Shown: one piece after another, positions 47,410 through 55,763 of the stretch
Layout of the letters: each line of letters begins with the position of its first letter
Position numbering within the stretch: the first letter of the stretch is position 1
Source of the DNA: Hyphomonas sp.
GTDB taxonomy: Bacteria > Pseudomonadota > Alphaproteobacteria > Caulobacterales > Hyphomonadaceae
Reading direction: 5' to 3'
Assembly (NCBI GenBank): GCA_013791775.1
Contig: VMTE01000022.1
Span: 283,672 to 347,671 of the forward strand
DNA length: 64,000 bases
Position numbers and translations under genes: made by a program
The notes under the pieces: generated by a model
What the model was told of the DNA's origin: nothing
The model's database searches: none
Seen by the model: the letters and a program-made list of their open reading frames with translations, nothing else

Positions 47410-48896
47410 GCAGCGCCCGGCATGCGGCCGTCGCCGGCCGTCCATTGGCGGGCGAGTGAGCGCAGCGCTTCAGCGTCCAGAGGCTTTGCCGCGACGCCGC
47501 TGGCGCCGCAATCGCGGGCCCGGCGTTCGATGTCCGGATTGATTTCGGCCGATACGGCGATGATCGGCGCCGTGAAGCCGCCGGCCCGCAGGCGGCGCAT
47601 CGCTTCGAAACCGTCCATCACCGGCATCCTCAGATCCATCAGCACGAGTTCCGGCTCCATGCGCTTTGCGGCATCGAGCGCCTCGCTGCCTGTGGCGGCA
47701 ACAGTGACCGTAAATCCGGCCATTTCCAAGGCTCGGCGTGCAATCAGGGCATTTACGGGATTGTCATCCGCGATGAGGACCCTTCCTCCGGCGCCTTCGG
47801 ATTCCGGCTCCTCAGCCAGCAGCCGTCCGCTGCGCGCCAGCATGATCCGCTCGACCAGGGATGAGAGCCGTAGCGGCCGGACGAGCCAGCCGCGGCAGCC
47901 GAGTTCACGGAACCGGCCGATTGCGCCGCGGTCTTCCGGGCGGAGCACGACCAGGGCTGGCGCACGCCGGGCGAGTGCAGCGACCATCGCTTCGGGCAGG
48001 TCTGCCCCGATCAGCAGGACATCGGTTCCCGGCGGCACGGCGCCGGCAGACAGGTCGATCTGGACGGCTTCGGTTTCTAGATCCGCGAGTACGCAGGCCA
48101 GCGAAAGGGTGGTCGCCGGCGGCAAGCCCGCAAGCCCCACCCGTCCGCCAAGCCGGGGCAGATCGTGCACCGGCGGCGCGTCGGTCCGGTGCAGGGGAAT
48201 ATCGACCGAGAAGGTCGCCCCTTCCCCGAGCTGCGAGGCGACCGACACGCGGCCGCCCAGCAGATCGGCGAGGCGTTTGACGATCGCGAGGCCGAGACCG
48301 ACGCCGCCATCGCGGTAGGCGTCGCCGGCCGACGACTGGCGGAAGGCGTCAAACAAGCGGGCCTGGTCTGCCGGCGCGATGCCGGGACCGGTATCGCGCA
48401 CATGAAAGGCGAGGCCGTCGCCGCGCGGCTCGACATCAACCAGCACGGCGCCGCGACGGGTGAACTTGAGCGCATTGCCGACGAGGTTGAACAGGATCTG
48501 GCGCAAGCGTCCGGCATCGCCCTGATAGATCGGGACCGGCCACGAGGTGGCCCGGACCGCCAGATCGAGCCCGGCCGCATGCGCCCGGGGCGCCAGCAGT
48601 TCGGTCACTTCGCGCGCGAGCCGCAAGGGGCAGAAGTTTTCCTGTTCGAGTTCGACGGCGGACGCATCCAGGCGCGCATAGTCGAGCACATTGTTGAGCA
48701 GGTCCAGCAACCGGCCGCCGGACAGGCGGATCGTTTCGGCATACTCGCGCTGGGCCGGTGACAGATCGGTTTCGAGGAGCAGCGACACGGTGCCGAGAAT
48801 GCCATTGAGCGGCGTGCGGATTTCATGGCTGGCGGTTGCCAGGAAGGCTTGCTCGGGCGATTCGGTCCTGGCGGGTGGGTCGGTCGGTTTGGTCAT
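47406..48896 (-). CDS. Hybrid histidine kinase without a sensor domain
   Basis: A 496-residue soluble kinase. HisKA has His24 in ATASHEIRTPLNG almost at the N-terminus. The ATPase has NLVGNALKFTRRG, DTGPGIA and GVGLGLAIVKRL. A middle segment (about residues 250-355) looks like a receiver fold without a phospho-acceptor Asp (LLIGADLPEAM), and a normal receiver follows (VLIADDNPVN, with Asp in LVLMDLRMPVMDG). No membrane or PAS sensor is present. The product ends in the start of the AmpG-like gene (ATGA), suggesting joint expression. Confidence 0.88.
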   Translation of the reverse strand: MTKPTDPPARTESPEQAFLATASHEIRTPLNGILGTVSLLLETDLSPAQREYAETIRLSGGRLLDLLNNVLDYARLDASAVELEQENFCPLRLAREVTELLAPRAHAAGLDLAVRATSWPVPIYQGDAGRLRQILFNLVGNALKFTRRGAVLVDVEPRGDGLAFHVRDTGPGIAPADQARLFDAFRQSSAGDAYRDGGVGLGLAIVKRLADLLGGRVSVASQLGEGATFSVDIPLHRTDAPPVHDLPRLGGRVGLAGLPPATTLSLACVLADLETEAVQIDLSAGAVPPGTDVLLIGADLPEAMVAALARRAPALVVLRPEDRGAIGRFRELGCRGWLVRPLRLSSLVERIMLARSGRLLAEEPESEGAGGRVLIADDNPVNALIARRALEMAGFTVTVAATGSEALDAAKRMEPELVLMDLRMPVMDGFEAMRRLRAGGFTAPIIAVSAEINPDIERRARDCGASGVAAKPLDAEALRSLARQWTAGDGRMPGAA

Positions 48897-49232
48897 CCGG
48901 CAAACCTAGTCCAAAGGCCTGATCAGAGCCTTAACTGCGCCGCCTACCGCACAAAAGCCGACCCTCGTAACGCCGCCGTGCTGGAGGCCGGCCGGCGGCG
49001 ACAGCTCAGAGCTTCTGCGACATGCGCCCCGCGCACACCGTCCGACCCGTCGAGATCCGCGATCAGAAATGTGACCTGACCGCATGCCAGCTAGACCTGG
49101 ACATCGATGGGCTGAGCCTTGACTCCGTCTCACGCGAGCATGGTGATCTGTGCGACCATTCCCAGCCCCTGTGCCCCGCTCCCTGAGGTTGCGAAGGGTT
49201 AAAATACGCCCAAGAACAAATCATGAACCTTT
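48897..49232. other. 336-base gap between dusA and the histidine kinase gene
   Basis: No confident gene. A 54-codon frame on the plus strand (49022-49186) starts with ATG and has codon use not far from the neighbours, but it lacks a ribosome binding site and any family. The gap probably carries the kinase promoter on the minus strand; no clear -10/-35 was chosen. Confidence 0.4.
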
Positions 49233-50219
49233 TCAGGCGGCCGGAAGATTTTCTTCGACTGCGGCAAGCGCGGTGCTCAGCACCTCCAGGCCGGCGCCGG
49301 GGCGCGGCGCCTGTTCCGACAAGATCCGTCGCCACTGGCGGGCGCCGGGCTGACCGGCGAACAGGCCCAGCATGTGCCGGGTCATGGAATGCAGGCTCGT
49401 GCCTTCGGCGAGGCGCGCGGCGATGTAGGGCTCGAAGGTCCGCACGGCGTCGCCCGCCGCAATGGGCGCCCCTTCGCCAAACAGGTGCGCATCGACAGCG
49501 CCGAGCAGGCCGGGCGTCTGGTATGCGGCGCGGCCGAGCATGACGCCGTCAAAGGTTTCGAGATGCTCGGCACACTGATCTATCGTCGCGATGCCGCCGT
49601 TGAGAATGATGGTGAGATCCGGCCGCGCACGCTTCAGCTCCGCGACCAAGCTGTAATCGAGCGGCGGCACGTCGCGGTTCTGCTTCGGACTGAGACCCTT
49701 GAGCCAGGCGGCGCGGGCGTGAACCGTGAACACGGAGCATCCGGCCGCCGAAACCTTGTCGATGAAGGTGAAGAGCGTCTCATGGGCCGGAAGGTCGTCA
49801 ATCGAGATCCGGTTCTTGACCGAGACCGGGATGGACACCACGCCGCGCATCGCTGCCACACAGCCGGCCACCAGATCCGGCTCCGCCATCAGGCACGCCC
49901 CGAAAGCCCCCGATTGAACCCGTTCGGACGGGCACCCGCAGTTCAGGTTGATCTCGTCACAGCCAAACCCCTCGGCTATTCGGGCAGCCTCGGCGAGCTT
50001 AACCGGATCCGAACCGCCAAGTTGCAAGACAACCGGATGCTCGGGCGGGCTGTATCCGAGCAGGCGCTCCCGGTCGCCGTGTATCACCGCGTCCGCCGTG
50101 ACCATCTCGGTCCAGAGCAGCGCGCGTTTCGTCAGCGTACGGTGGAATGCCCGGCAATGCCGGTCCGTCCAGTCCATCATCGGCGCGACAGAAAATCTAT
50201 AGTCTTGTTTTTTCAACAT
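49233..50219 (-). CDS. dusA: tRNA-dihydrouridine synthase A, 5' end altered by island insertion
   Basis: A 328-residue FMN enzyme that reduces uridines in the tRNA D-loop. VAPMMDWTDRHCR is the DusA N-terminus, LNCGCPSERV holds the catalytic Cys, and KNRISIDD, FTVHARAAWLKGLSPKQNR (cited for TVHARAAWLKG) and LNGGIAT follow. Codons 1-10 (ATG TTG AAA AAA CAA and on) are AT-rich, unlike the rest of the gene. An integrase gene starts just upstream on the other strand. This fits integration in the 5' end of dusA, with the element supplying a new start. No ribosome binding site is visible before the ATG. Confidence 0.9.
   Translation of the reverse strand: MLKKQDYRFSVAPMMDWTDRHCRAFHRTLTKRALLWTEMVTADAVIHGDRERLLGYSPPEHPVVLQLGGSDPVKLAEAARIAEGFGCDEINLNCGCPSERVQSGAFGACLMAEPDLVAGCVAAMRGVVSIPVSVKNRISIDDLPAHETLFTFIDKVSAAGCSVFTVHARAAWLKGLSPKQNRDVPPLDYSLVAELKRARPDLTIILNGGIATIDQCAEHLETFDGVMLGRAAYQTPGLLGAVDAHLFGEGAPIAAGDAVRTFEPYIAARLAEGTSLHSMTRHMLGLFAGQPGARQWRRILSEQAPRPGAGLEVLSTALAAVEENLPAA
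50150..50190. other. Inferred attachment site (attL side) in dusA
   Basis: The switch from AT-rich island-like codons to normal dusA sequence falls near 50190. The conserved dusA codons for VAPMMDWTD lie just inside. dusA-specific integrases are known to use a core in this part of the gene. The partner copy should be at the far island end, outside this window, so the core cannot be delimited here. Confidence 0.5.
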
Positions 50220-50250
50220 TTTTTATGTACAATCAAGGGACTAAAGCGAG

Positions 50251-50315
50251 AACGTGTGCAGTTTGTGTGCACCAATTTGCACACGTTTGTACCTGATTTG
50301 ACCCCTCTGTGCACA
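50251..50315. repeat. Clustered GTGTGCA/TGCACAC repeats before the integrase gene
   Basis: AACGTGTGCA (50251-50260) and TGCACACGTT (50278-50287) form a perfect 10-bp inverted repeat. Between them lies another GTGTGCAC, and the palindrome TGTGCACA follows at 50308-50315. Such clusters upstream of an integrase could be recombinase arm sites, a directionality-factor site or an operator for int. Confidence 0.55.
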
Positions 50316-50329
50316 CGGAGCGCACACAA

Positions 50330-51391
50330 ATGTCGACGATTTACAGGATGCCGAAGGGGCAGTGGCGGGCACAGGTGCGTCGCAAGGGGCGCTACGTCTC
50401 CCAATGCTTCGTCCGGAGGAAGGACGCCGAAGAGTGGGCGCTCAAGATGGAACGGCGGGTCGACCGGGGCGAAAGTGTCTCGAAGAACATCCCGGATGAC
50501 CTCTCGACCTTCTCCCATCTCATAGACCTTCATATCTCCGACATGTTGGAAGTAGGCAAGGCGCTGCGCCGGTCGAAGACCTATTCGCTGGAGAAGCTCA
50601 AGGCCAGGCTCGGCCATGTCCGGCTTGAAGTGCTCGACCGTGAACGGATTATCCAGTTCGCGCGGGATCGCCGGGCCGAAGGCGCGGGCCCGCCCACTAT
50701 CTCAGCCGACATCTCCTATATCAAAACCGTGCTCCTGCACGCGTCGGCCGTTCACGGCCTGCCCGTGAGCCCGGAGCAGGTCGACCTTGCACGGGTCGCC
50801 CTGAAACGTCTCGGCCTCGTCGGCAAGGCGCAGGAGCGTGACCGCCGCCCGACACAAGAAGAGCTCGACCGGCTCGCTGCCTTCTTTGAAGGCAACTCCC
50901 GTCAGAAGTCGCCGATGGCGCGTCTTGTCACCTTTGCAGTGGCAACCGCCATGCGTCAGTCCGAGATCTGCTCGATCGAATGGCCTGATGTCGATGAACG
51001 CCGCCGGACGGTTACTGTACGTGACCGGAAGGATCCCAGGAACAAGGACGGCAATGACCAGCGCGTCCCGCTTGTCGACCTCACGGGCTATGACGCCTGG
51101 GAGATCCTGATGGCGCAACGCCGCAGCACGACGAATACGGGGCGCATATTCCCCTACAACCCCCGCTCCATCGGAACCGCGTTCCGGAGGGCCTGCGTGG
51201 AACTCGGGATTGAGGACCTCCACTTCCATGACCTGCGCCATGAGGGCACGAGCCGCCTCTTCGAAGCCGGCCTGCAGATCGAACAGGTTGCGCTCGTCAC
51301 GGGCCATAAGGACTGGAAGATGCTGAAGCGCTACACCCACCTCTCCCCCGACGCGATCGTCCGGATGGCGCGGGAGAGGAAGTCGGGATGA
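50330..51391 (+). CDS. Tyrosine recombinase (dusA-type island integrase)
   Basis: A 353-residue phage-type integrase. A short N-terminal DNA-binding part (IYRMPKGQWRAQVRRKGRY) and a SAM-like core-binding domain (about residues 55-150) precede the catalytic domain with Arg209 (AMRQSEICSIEW), His300 and Arg303 (HDLRHEG), His326 (TGHKDWK) and the nucleophile Tyr335 (KRYTHLS). All active-site residues are present, so it should be functional. GGAG lies nine bases before this ATG; a GTG seven codons upstream is an alternative. Confidence 0.93.
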   Translation: MSTIYRMPKGQWRAQVRRKGRYVSQCFVRRKDAEEWALKMERRVDRGESVSKNIPDDLSTFSHLIDLHISDMLEVGKALRRSKTYSLEKLKARLGHVRLEVLDRERIIQFARDRRAEGAGPPTISADISYIKTVLLHASAVHGLPVSPEQVDLARVALKRLGLVGKAQERDRRPTQEELDRLAAFFEGNSRQKSPMARLVTFAVATAMRQSEICSIEWPDVDERRRTVTVRDRKDPRNKDGNDQRVPLVDLTGYDAWEILMAQRRSTTNTGRIFPYNPRSIGTAFRRACVELGIEDLHFHDLRHEGTSRLFEAGLQIEQVALVTGHKDWKMLKRYTHLSPDAIVRMARERKSG

Positions 51392-51693
51392 TATTGCCAG
51401 TCTGTAAAAACATGGAGGTTGGGGGGCCGCCCTAGCCGCGCCACGCGACATGTCATCTCCAGACGGGCGGTAGAATTCGCCCGCCAGCAGCGCCCACTGC
51501 TTAAGGCGCAAACCAGTAGGTCCAAAAAATACCTTTTAATACCGACCACTACATCGATATTTCGGGCGAGACGTAACATTTCGTGTTGCCTTGAAGGCAA
51601 CACGTTCAGGAACTATTTAAAGTTTGAGGGTTTCGAATATTGCGAATAATGCCAATCGTGGTAAGCGGCTCGCCCTTGGAACGGAGAATGGTC
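51392..51693. other. Gap of 302 bases between the integrase and the HTH gene
   Basis: It contains a small stem (CGGGCG at 51464-51469 with CGCCCG at 51478-51483), a mixed AT-rich stretch from 51520, and the 23-base palindrome described separately. No convincing reading frame. Confidence 0.6.
51582..51604. promoter_or_regulatory. Palindromic operator upstream of the HTH/PIN pair
   Basis: CGTGTTGCCTT and AAGGCAACACG are perfect 11-base arms around one central G, about 90 bases before the antitoxin start. A possible promoter, TTGAAG (51591-51596) and TATTTA (51614-51619) with 17 bases between, overlaps it. This is where an autoregulating antitoxin would bind. Confidence 0.6.
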
Positions 51694-52158
51694 ATGACAA
51701 CACCGGCTTATGCCCTGGCAATTGACGAGCACCTGCCGACTGAAGAGTCGGCGGCAGCCGCTGGCGAACTGCGCAATGTCCTGTCCACGCTATTTGCAGA
51801 TGGCCCTGACGCGCCGTCGCTGGTGATGCGCGACGTGAATGGGAAAGAGCGTTCCCTCAAGGTCGAGCCGAAGCTCTATGAATACCTGATCCGAATTCTC
51901 GACCATCTGGAGAAAGGCGAAGGCGTAACCTTCGTTCCCCACGCAAAATTGCTTACGACACAGCAAGCAGCGGACATCCTGAACGTGTCACGCCCGCATC
52001 TGATCAAGCTGCTTGAGCAGGCCGCCATCCCTTTCGAGCTGGTAGGACGGCACAGGCGGATCCTCGCCCGCGATCTCTTTCAGTACCAGCAGAAGCGGGA
52101 CGCCGAACGTGCGGCTGTCCTCGACAAACTGCTCGAAGAAGACGGCGATCTCTACTAG
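51694..52158 (+). CDS. HTH (excisionase-type) antitoxin of a PIN toxin
   Basis: A 154-residue protein. Residues 1-80 are acidic and helical; residues 88-108 form a MerR/excisionase-like helix-turn-helix (LTTQQAADILNVSRPHLIKLL), followed by VGRHRRILARDL and a long charged C-terminal helix. This arrangement is that of antitoxins paired with PIN toxins. The stop codon abuts the toxin's ATG directly. GGAGA before the ATG supports this start; an ATG two codons earlier is possible. Confidence 0.85.
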   Translation: MTTPAYALAIDEHLPTEESAAAAGELRNVLSTLFADGPDAPSLVMRDVNGKERSLKVEPKLYEYLIRILDHLEKGEGVTFVPHAKLLTTQQAADILNVSRPHLIKLLEQAAIPFELVGRHRRILARDLFQYQQKRDAERAAVLDKLLEEDGDLY

Positions 52159-52755
52159 ATGTTCGCAAACCGCTACACGGCCGTACTCGATGCCTGTGTC
52201 CTGGCGCCTCCGGCGAACCGGGACCTGATCCTCTGCCTCGCTGAGGCCAAGTTCTTCAGGCCGCAATGGTCAGAGAGAATCCTTAGTGAGGCAGAGAAAG
52301 CCATTGCCGACATCATTCGAAAGCGACGGCCGGAAACAGCGGATGCGGCAGCGAAAGCCCGCCGGGTCGTGGAGCAAATGTCAGAAGCCTTTCCGGAAGC
52401 CACGATTGACGCGGCCTACGAGGTCTACGAACAATCGCTTGACCTCCCGGATCCGAACGACCGGCATGTTCTGGCCGCGGCAATTCACTGCCGCGCCTCC
52501 ACCATTGTGACAGACAATCTCAAAGACTTCCCCGCCCGCGAACTCGCCAAGCATGGCATTGAAGCCAAATCTGCGGATGATTTTATCGCCGACGAAATTG
52601 ATCTCGATATCATCAAGGCCGTTGGCGTTGTCCGGAATATGAGGATCAGACTCAAGCGGCCCACAATCTCAGCATCCGATCTGCTGCTCAAAATGGAAGC
52701 CCGTGGTCTGATCGAAACAACGCGCCTGCTGAGACCCTATGAAGATTTGATCTAG
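52159..52755 (+). CDS. PIN domain toxin
   Basis: A 198-residue PIN-like ribonuclease. The four acidic metal ligands appear to be Asp11 (AVLDACVL), Glu44 (ILSEAEK), Asp101 (PDPNDRHVLAAAI) and Asp119 (IVTDNLKDFP). After the PIN core, an extra C-terminal helical region of about 55 residues (RLKRPTISASDLLLKME) is typical of this larger PIN group. It likely cleaves RNA when freed from the preceding antitoxin. Confidence 0.87.
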   Translation: MFANRYTAVLDACVLAPPANRDLILCLAEAKFFRPQWSERILSEAEKAIADIIRKRRPETADAAAKARRVVEQMSEAFPEATIDAAYEVYEQSLDLPDPNDRHVLAAAIHCRASTIVTDNLKDFPARELAKHGIEAKSADDFIADEIDLDIIKAVGVVRNMRIRLKRPTISASDLLLKMEARGLIETTRLLRPYEDLI

Positions 52756-52816
52756 CACAGCCAGATGTCCCGGGCCGGCATGTCGCAAATCGCAATGACG
52801 CGGGGTACCGTCCCCT

Positions 52817-55714
52817 TCAGCTGAAGATATCAACCCGCTCGGCAACGAGATCCATCCGGACGAGTCGGCCGTGCGCATCGGCCAGCAAGACTGAACCTGG
52901 CCCCCTTTCCTTGTCCGCAGGCTTGCCCGTTGCGACCTTGCGGCCACGCGCCAGAACAGAAAGCTGGTCCTGGATGTTCGAAGTGATAGAGATCACGGCA
53001 CGACGAGATCCAGAGACCGTGAACTCCATCTTCCGATCAAGCTTCGCAGAGGCTGGATCTCCATTCAAGATACTGAAATCGCAGCGGCCGAGATCTGCGC
53101 TCAGGAAGCGGTCTACCATTGCGGCGCCTTCTGCGAGAGGATCAATTCTCTCCATCATTCGGACACGCGCCCGGCGCGCCGCCTGCAGTGACCAGTCCGC
53201 GGTCTCGAAGGTAAAGCGTCGCCCTGTAGCGAAGCGGTCGACCCCAAGAATACTATGCGATGTCCACATCCAGTCACCGAAAGGCACATCCGCCGTGGGG
53301 GGCGCTTCGCGTGGCTGGGCCGACTGGCGATTGAAGTAAAGCTGGCCGGCGCGTTCATCGAAATGGGGCGCCCTGCCATCCAGTGGGCTCCGTTGTCCAG
53401 GGTTCAGAATAGTGTTCTTCACCTTGCCAGAGGTTGTCAATTTCCACCCTTCATAAAGGGGACCAGATCCTTCGCGGGCGTCATATGTGATCCACTCCGG
53501 CTCGGCCTCATGGAAAAAGGCGACGGTTCTTATCTCGTCAGTCACCTGAATGAACCAGGTAAAATCGACGCGAGGCGCCTTGCCGAGAAGCGATGGGAGG
53601 TCGAGAGCTCCCGTGTCGCCACCGACCTGAACCATCCATGCCGTGTCGCTCGTGACGTCATGCCAGCCCCGCAAAGGCAACTCGGCTATGAACTCAATTC
53701 TTCGGTATGCAACAACGAGGCGCGAGAGGCGGACGAGGGATTCCCCTTCCCCCTGCTGCAGGACCAGGACCGTGCCTGAAACGCCTGCCGCAACAAGACC
53801 CACGACATCCTGCAAGGGGGCCATCCAGGTCCGTTCTCCAAGCGCCGACCAGAGTTCAACCATGCCTGACTCGCGCCAGATCACCGCGCGTTCATCATCG
53901 AGCACACAGCCCAACAGTATAGCGGACAGGCCCTGCGCTGCGGGCGGCAGCGCCCAGTTGCGGTCCGCAGGCTTCGCCTGCGGCGCAGTCAGGGCGAGGC
54001 GGGACACATCAAAACGCAGGACCTCCAGGTCTGCCGCGCGGCACACCGCCACCAGGGTTTCCCGGTGGACCTTGTGGAGCTCGTCTCCGGCGAGACGCAA
54101 GGAGCGACGAACCAGACTCTCGATGACGCCTGCCGCATGGACCGACCAGAATGTCACCTGCTCGGGTGAAGCGGGGTCTGCGAACTTCTGCAGCATAAGG
54201 AGGTTTTCTGGTGTGGGCGCAAATGTTGGCTCAGGTAAAATTCCTGCAGCCCCCGGGGGCGGTAACATGAGGAGGCTACGGATCCCTATCTCGGGAGTTT
54301 CAATGCCCACCTCCTGACCTGCCTGAGCGAGAAGAAGCCACTCCCGCCGGCGTTCCAAGAGGTTGGGGTGTGCTTGGCGCGCTCCCTTGCCCGAAACCAA
54401 GTCATCCGTGACCTGGAGGGCCATCAACGGCGCTCCCATCGCCACAAGGCGCTCAGTCCATGCACTGATGACGAACTCGTGGAACCCGGGATGGGTGTCG
54501 CGGCTGAGAGAAGCAAGGAGGTGAAAGTTCTCGTGCCGTCTCGCGAGAAGAAGGGCTGCCTCGTGGTCTCCGGCAAGGTAGTGGAGGCGGATAATTGTGT
54601 TCGGAGACAGATGGGCTTCAAGCGCGAGCCGCGCTGCTTCGCGGAAGAAACCGCCCCGCTCCAGCACGGACACGCCCGCCGCATGATTCCCCAAAAGCTG
54701 GGAATGTACGAAGGCGGCCCTGAGGAAGTCTCCCCCGGATTCCAGCTGCTGGGCCAGTTCCGCGTATCGACGCCGCAGGCGTTCCTCTTCTCCCTCTATC
54801 AGTCCCGCATCGAACTGTTGGTTGGTGATGGATAAGTCGAATGACGACCGCACGCCTGGCCGGAGAGGATAAACCTGCTTGGGCTTCCTAAGGGGAGCCG
54901 AGGACGAGCCCAGTTTGATTGCCAGCCTCAGGGCAAGGTCGGCATCGCCTCGCCGGATTAGGTCCTCGACAAGGTTGGCCCTGTCCTTCCATAGCCGCTT
55001 AAGGGATGGCCGAAAGGGGGAGTGCCACCGCAGCCATCCGGCGAGTTGGTCTTTCAAGCTAGGGTCTCCGGGGCCCGCGTGTTTTTCTGAGCCCTTCCCC
55101 CCCTTCCTGAGTCGGGTGAATGCAGACTTCAGAATACTTCCGAGTCTCGTGCTTTCATCCAACCGGTCCAGGTCGCCCTTGACCGTTGCAAAAGGGTCCG
55201 GTCCCTGCCTGGGTGATCGCTCCACCGGTACCGCCCCGGCATTCCTGCCACGCCGCGCCGGTACGTCCGCACTTGCTCCTTGATCCGTAAACCGCCTTCT
55301 GACCGGCCTGTGTATAATCAGGTGAGGCTTATCCCATAAGGCTGACACCCCGACGGCCTCTCCCTCGGCGAGGCTGAGCGTGAAGTAACGTCCCTCCCAG
55401 AAAAGCTTCAATGAATGGACAGTCGCGGTCGGCGAAGGTGTATCGTCTGCTTCGCCAGCACTGGATATCCAGCCCTTTGCCAAGCGCCGTAATGGCAGGG
55501 CACTTGCCGGAAGGCTCGCCGATCCGAGCTGAGGTGTAGCAAACATTCCGACCAGCAGCGGGCGCGAACCGTGCCCAAGAGGGACGGTAAAATGAATGAC
55601 CTGCTTAAGGGTATCGCGCCATGGCCGAAGGGAGGTTGGATCCCAACTTCCGTCCTGCCACAATGCGAACCCATCGAACGGTTCGTTCAAAGGCCAGGCA
55701 GGAATGGCTGGCAT
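52817..55714 (-). CDS. Large beta-propeller/helical-repeat protein of the MoxR ternary system
   Basis: A 965-residue cytosolic protein with no membrane segment. The N-terminal domain (about residues 1-150) begins PAIPAWPLNEPFDGFALW, the type of opening seen in bpX proteins. A basic linker and helical region follow, with TPR-like repeats around residues 290-460 (GGDFLRAAFVHSQLLGNH, GGFFREAARLALEAH, AGDHEAALLLARRHENF). The C-terminal half has repeated strand blocks (AVIWRESGMVELWSALGERTW, cited for VELWSALGERTW; GTVLVLQQGEGESLVRLSRL) consistent with a beta-propeller. Last gene of the operon. The start is uncertain: an ATG 30 codons upstream would overlap the previous gene by 41 bases. Confidence 0.68.
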   Translation of the reverse strand: MPAIPAWPLNEPFDGFALWQDGSWDPTSLRPWRDTLKQVIHFTVPLGHGSRPLLVGMFATPQLGSASLPASALPLRRLAKGWISSAGEADDTPSPTATVHSLKLFWEGRYFTLSLAEGEAVGVSALWDKPHLIIHRPVRRRFTDQGASADVPARRGRNAGAVPVERSPRQGPDPFATVKGDLDRLDESTRLGSILKSAFTRLRKGGKGSEKHAGPGDPSLKDQLAGWLRWHSPFRPSLKRLWKDRANLVEDLIRRGDADLALRLAIKLGSSSAPLRKPKQVYPLRPGVRSSFDLSITNQQFDAGLIEGEEERLRRRYAELAQQLESGGDFLRAAFVHSQLLGNHAAGVSVLERGGFFREAARLALEAHLSPNTIIRLHYLAGDHEAALLLARRHENFHLLASLSRDTHPGFHEFVISAWTERLVAMGAPLMALQVTDDLVSGKGARQAHPNLLERRREWLLLAQAGQEVGIETPEIGIRSLLMLPPPGAAGILPEPTFAPTPENLLMLQKFADPASPEQVTFWSVHAAGVIESLVRRSLRLAGDELHKVHRETLVAVCRAADLEVLRFDVSRLALTAPQAKPADRNWALPPAAQGLSAILLGCVLDDERAVIWRESGMVELWSALGERTWMAPLQDVVGLVAAGVSGTVLVLQQGEGESLVRLSRLVVAYRRIEFIAELPLRGWHDVTSDTAWMVQVGGDTGALDLPSLLGKAPRVDFTWFIQVTDEIRTVAFFHEAEPEWITYDAREGSGPLYEGWKLTTSGKVKNTILNPGQRSPLDGRAPHFDERAGQLYFNRQSAQPREAPPTADVPFGDWMWTSHSILGVDRFATGRRFTFETADWSLQAARRARVRMMERIDPLAEGAAMVDRFLSADLGRCDFSILNGDPASAKLDRKMEFTVSGSRRAVISITSNIQDQLSVLARGRKVATGKPADKERGPGSVLLADAHGRLVRMDLVAERVDIFS

Positions 55715-55763
55715 CTCAAATTGCCGCTTGCGACGCCCTGCCCGCGTCCGCGCGAAGGAAACT

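Noticed and set aside
49022-49186. 54-codon plus-strand frame in the dusA-kinase gap
   Set aside because: Codon use is acceptable, but there is no ribosome binding site, no domain and the gap is likely promoter.
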